From Pontibacillus yanchengensis (lineage in GTDB: Bacteria > Bacillota > Bacilli > Bacillales > BH030062), in assembly GCF_009856295.1 (NCBI RefSeq), contig NZ_WMEU01000004.1:248001-312000 (forward strand): DNA of 64,000 nt. The letters run 5' to 3'. The notes below the pieces were generated by a model that searched no databases, was not told where the DNA came from, and saw nothing but the letters and a program-made list of their open reading frames with translations. The position numbers and the translations under genes were made by a program. Position 1 is the stretch's first letter; each line of letters starts with the position of its first letter. Of this stretch, positions 62,035-64,000 are shown piece by piece.

Positions 62035-63291
62035 ATGACAAGATATATTCAATGTTTAATAGCGATTCTGATGCTTATCTTGACTGGATGTATGGGAGAT
62101 GAAGGAGGCGAGTATGTAGCAAAAGATGCTGCAGCTAGTGAAAGAGAGAATAAGGAACTTAATCAAGAATCAATCGCCAAATTTACCATGGATGCTGAAG
62201 TGAGGAAGGCGATGGAAGACATGACTATAGATGATATGATTGCTCAAATGATGTATGTGGGTCTCAATGGGACTTCGCTGAGCCAAAAAGGGAAAGAGAT
62301 GATAGCTTCTCAGCATGTAGGGGGCATCATTCTACTGGGACGAAATGTTACAGGGCATAAACAGCTCGATGCATATGTTTCTTCTATTAAACAGGCAAAT
62401 CATGGGTATGATGTTCCTTTGTTTGTTGGTGTGGATGAGGAAGGTGGACGCGTTAGTCGTATTCCGAGCGCGCTTCGAAACATCCCCAGCAGTAAACAGA
62501 TTGGCGATCAGAATAACCCGGATCTTTCCTATCAAGTTGGGGAACTCTTAGCTAAAAAAGTGAAGCAATATGGTTTTAATATGGATTTTGCGCCTGTTTT
62601 AGACATCAACAACAATCCAAATAACCCTGTTATTGGGGATCGTTCCTTTGGGGCAGAACCATCAAAAGTATCAGAGTTAGGGATTGCTACGATGAAAGGT
62701 ATTGCCTCTGAAGGAGTGGTGCCGGTCGTGAAGCATTTCCCAGGTCACGGTGATACGTCGGTAGACTCCCACATAAATTTGCCGAAAATCAATAAAACAC
62801 TCAATGAGCTTGATGACTTTGAACTGGTCCCATTCAAGAATGCAGTGGACGAAGGTGCTGACATGGTGATGGTCGCGCATATTCTTTTTCCTGAACTAGA
62901 CCAGACGTATCCGGCAACACTATCAAAGTCTGTTATTACGGGTGTATTGCGAGAGAAATTGCAGTTTGATGGAGTAGTCATTACGGATGATATGACGATG
63001 GGTGCCATCTCAAATGAGTATGGAATGGAACAAGCGGCAGTATTGTCCATAAAAGCAGGTTCGGATATGGTGATGATTGCTAACCCTCAAGGCGATCAAT
63101 ATGAATCCGTTCAACAAACTATTAAGCAAACTGTGGAAAAAGGTGAGATTTCTAAGGAGTCCATTGAGAAGAGTGTAAGGCGAATCTTAGCGCTTAAACA
63201 GAAGTATAATTTGGATGAAAAGAGTGACTCTTCTCCTTCTCAAGAGGAGTTGAATAATCAAATTGAAGATGTGATTGGGAAGGTGAAATAA
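62035..63291 (+). CDS. nagZ: GH3 beta-N-acetylhexosaminidase lipoprotein (NagZ type)
   Basis: A glycosidase of about 418 aa removing GlcNAc from muropeptides, acting outside the membrane. The signal peptide ends with lipobox LTGC (Cys about residue 19). GH3 features are VGVDEEGGRVSRI, MDFAPVLDINNNP, VVKHFPGHGDTSVDSH (the NagZ His/Asp dyad loop) and VVITDDMTMGAIS with the nucleophile Asp. An acidic C-terminal tail is unusual but short. ATG 62035 is preferred to GTG 62029. Monocistronic. Confidence 0.92.
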   Translation: MTRYIQCLIAILMLILTGCMGDEGGEYVAKDAAASERENKELNQESIAKFTMDAEVRKAMEDMTIDDMIAQMMYVGLNGTSLSQKGKEMIASQHVGGIILLGRNVTGHKQLDAYVSSIKQANHGYDVPLFVGVDEEGGRVSRIPSALRNIPSSKQIGDQNNPDLSYQVGELLAKKVKQYGFNMDFAPVLDINNNPNNPVIGDRSFGAEPSKVSELGIATMKGIASEGVVPVVKHFPGHGDTSVDSHINLPKINKTLNELDDFELVPFKNAVDEGADMVMVAHILFPELDQTYPATLSKSVITGVLREKLQFDGVVITDDMTMGAISNEYGMEQAAVLSIKAGSDMVMIANPQGDQYESVQQTIKQTVEKGEISKESIEKSVRRILALKQKYNLDEKSDSSPSQEELNNQIEDVIGKVK

Positions 63292-63341
63292 AGCGCGCTA
63301 ATGATTGCTCTTTTTCCATATTTAAATTTTATATTAATTAT

Positions 63342-63382
63342 AAAAAAGCTCAGATAACAATTTTTGTATCTGAGCTTTTTTA
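63342..63382. terminator. bidirectional terminator after nagZ
   Basis: AAAAAAGCTCAGATA and TATCTGAGCTTTTTT form a perfect fifteen-pair stem, serving nagZ and the minus-strand gene at the window edge. Confidence 0.9.
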
Positions 63383-63391
63383 ATATGGGAG

Positions 63392-64000
63392 TTATGCTTG
63401 GAGTCGGTCAAAGGTACGTAAGGAAATAAGCGCTCCTAATGTAAGGATACCGCTCCATTCTTTTTTTGCAACTTCCCATGTATCTATATATTCTGTCCAT
63501 TCCCATGTTGGAGCAGAGTGACCGTTTTCTTCTAGTTTTTCTACAAAGAAATCTAGGTTATCTTCCACTTTGAACGAAGGAATGCCGAAATGGTTGGCTT
63601 CTGGTGTAGCGATGAACTTCAGTGGGAAAGGGGTGTACTTTTGCCAATTTTCTCGGTCAAGTTTAACGAGTGATTGAACAGCGCTCGTTAATTGGTTTTC
63701 TACTTTTTCCGTTCGTTGGGAAGGGACCATGGCCAGTAATCGTAAATAGCAATAGATTTCATGCTCTGATTCAAAATTCTCCATCTCTAATAAGTGTTGA
63801 ACTGCTTGGTCCACCAGTTTTGGTACAGGTAGTACTTGGACGTATTCCTCAAATATATGAAGATAGCCAATAAGCTCCGCGCTTGGATTTCCCCAGTTAG
63901 CATCAATCCATGTCATCCCATTTTCTCGTACGGTCCACCAAAAAGCATGAGGGTAGTCGTTCACCTGTTCAGGAACAGCAAGCCATCCTTGTCGTTGTTC
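63392..64000 (-). CDS. hypothetical protein, partial at the window edge
   Basis: The frame runs in from beyond position 64000 on the minus strand; only the C-terminal 202 residues or so are present. Visible are RQGWLAVPEQVNDYPHAFWW, IDANWGNPSAELIGYLHIFE, CYLRLLAMVPSQRTEKVENQ and PSFKVEDNLDFFVEKLEENG. It is mostly helical, perhaps a helical-repeat (alpha/alpha) fold. I do not recognise the family. A GTG at 63964 could be read as a start, but the upstream frame is open and protein-like, so the gene probably begins outside. Confidence 0.7.
   Translation of the reverse strand, partial: EQRQGWLAVPEQVNDYPHAFWWTVRENGMTWIDANWGNPSAELIGYLHIFEEYVQVLPVPKLVDQAVQHLLEMENFESEHEIYCYLRLLAMVPSQRTEKVENQLTSAVQSLVKLDRENWQKYTPFPLKFIATPEANHFGIPSFKVEDNLDFFVEKLEENGHSAPTWEWTEYIDTWEVAKKEWSGILTLGALISLRTFDRLQA

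Overview
The window is a low-GC Firmicutes chromosome segment, most likely from a moderately halophilic or marine Bacillaceae (Pontibacillus/Halobacillus/Virgibacillus-like). The grounds are strong AGGAGG-type ribosome binding sites, Bacillus-type genes (cssRS, prsA, htrA, ywbE, ykhA, pgcA, a YthAB-like bd oxidase, an SE1561-family protein) and a salt-adapted gene set: a Na+/alanine symporter, a BCCT osmolyte carrier, a CPA1 Na+/H+ antiporter and a mannosyl/glucosylglycerate catabolic cluster. No rRNA, tRNA, CRISPR array, prophage or intact transposase was seen.

Layout. 0-10 kb: an alanine symporter, then a secretion-stress module (prsA-htrA divergent from cssRS, with an 11-bp-period direct repeat between them that looks like the CssR box), a multi-hairpin RNA candidate downstream of prsA, a decayed CBS-GGDEF gene, ywbE and an ABC-F ATPase. 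10-19 kb: GC-rich intergenic repeats, a DUF2935 protein, an MFS exporter, two DUF948 proteins and a YihY/BrkB protein. A thiamine salvage operon lies in ruins here (relic TPP riboswitch, terminator, fragments of tenA and thiM, broken thiE), followed by an intact kynU-kynB-kynA operon that takes tryptophan to anthranilate. 19-30 kb: ykhA, a GNAT protein, a V8/trypsin-like protease fused to a DRGH nuclease, a small zinc-ribbon gene with a frameshifted copy, an ArsR-SRPBCC regulator with an obvious operator, recQ, a WD40 protein and a BCCT carrier. 30-44 kb: a quinone-reductase-like enzyme, a CPA1 antiporter, BrnQ, a second MFS carrier, an SprA-like protein, an AI-2E family membrane protein, lactate permease and an EAL-HDOD protein.

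44-55 kb is the main metabolic block: phosphoglucomutase/phosphomannomutase facing a minus-strand cluster of glycerate kinase, GH13_18 phosphorylase (probably glucosylglycerate phosphorylase), GH38 mannosylglycerate hydrolase (MngB) and PTS IIABC (MngA), with a divergent RpiR regulator. A perfect inverted repeat and a near-consensus cre site lie in the divergent promoter region. Together these would import hexosyl-glycerate osmolytes, split them and feed glycerate and hexose phosphate into glycolysis. 55-64 kb: a yybP-ykoY (Mn2+) riboswitch with two tandem terminators ahead of a TerC-family gene, a COG0212 protein, an SE1561-family gene, a CydAB-type oxidase with a parS-like site in front, a GH3 lipoprotein and a partial gene at the edge.

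The most distinctive unexplained structure is a dispersed, modular intergenic repeat family (at least ten loci between 19.8 and 59.3 kb). It has shared ends, swappable inner modules, one copy with an inverted inner module and two copies with a long perfect hairpin. It sits in gaps inside operons and between a riboswitch and its gene. The best single-gene candidate for an undescribed system is the protease-nuclease fusion at 21761-23557.
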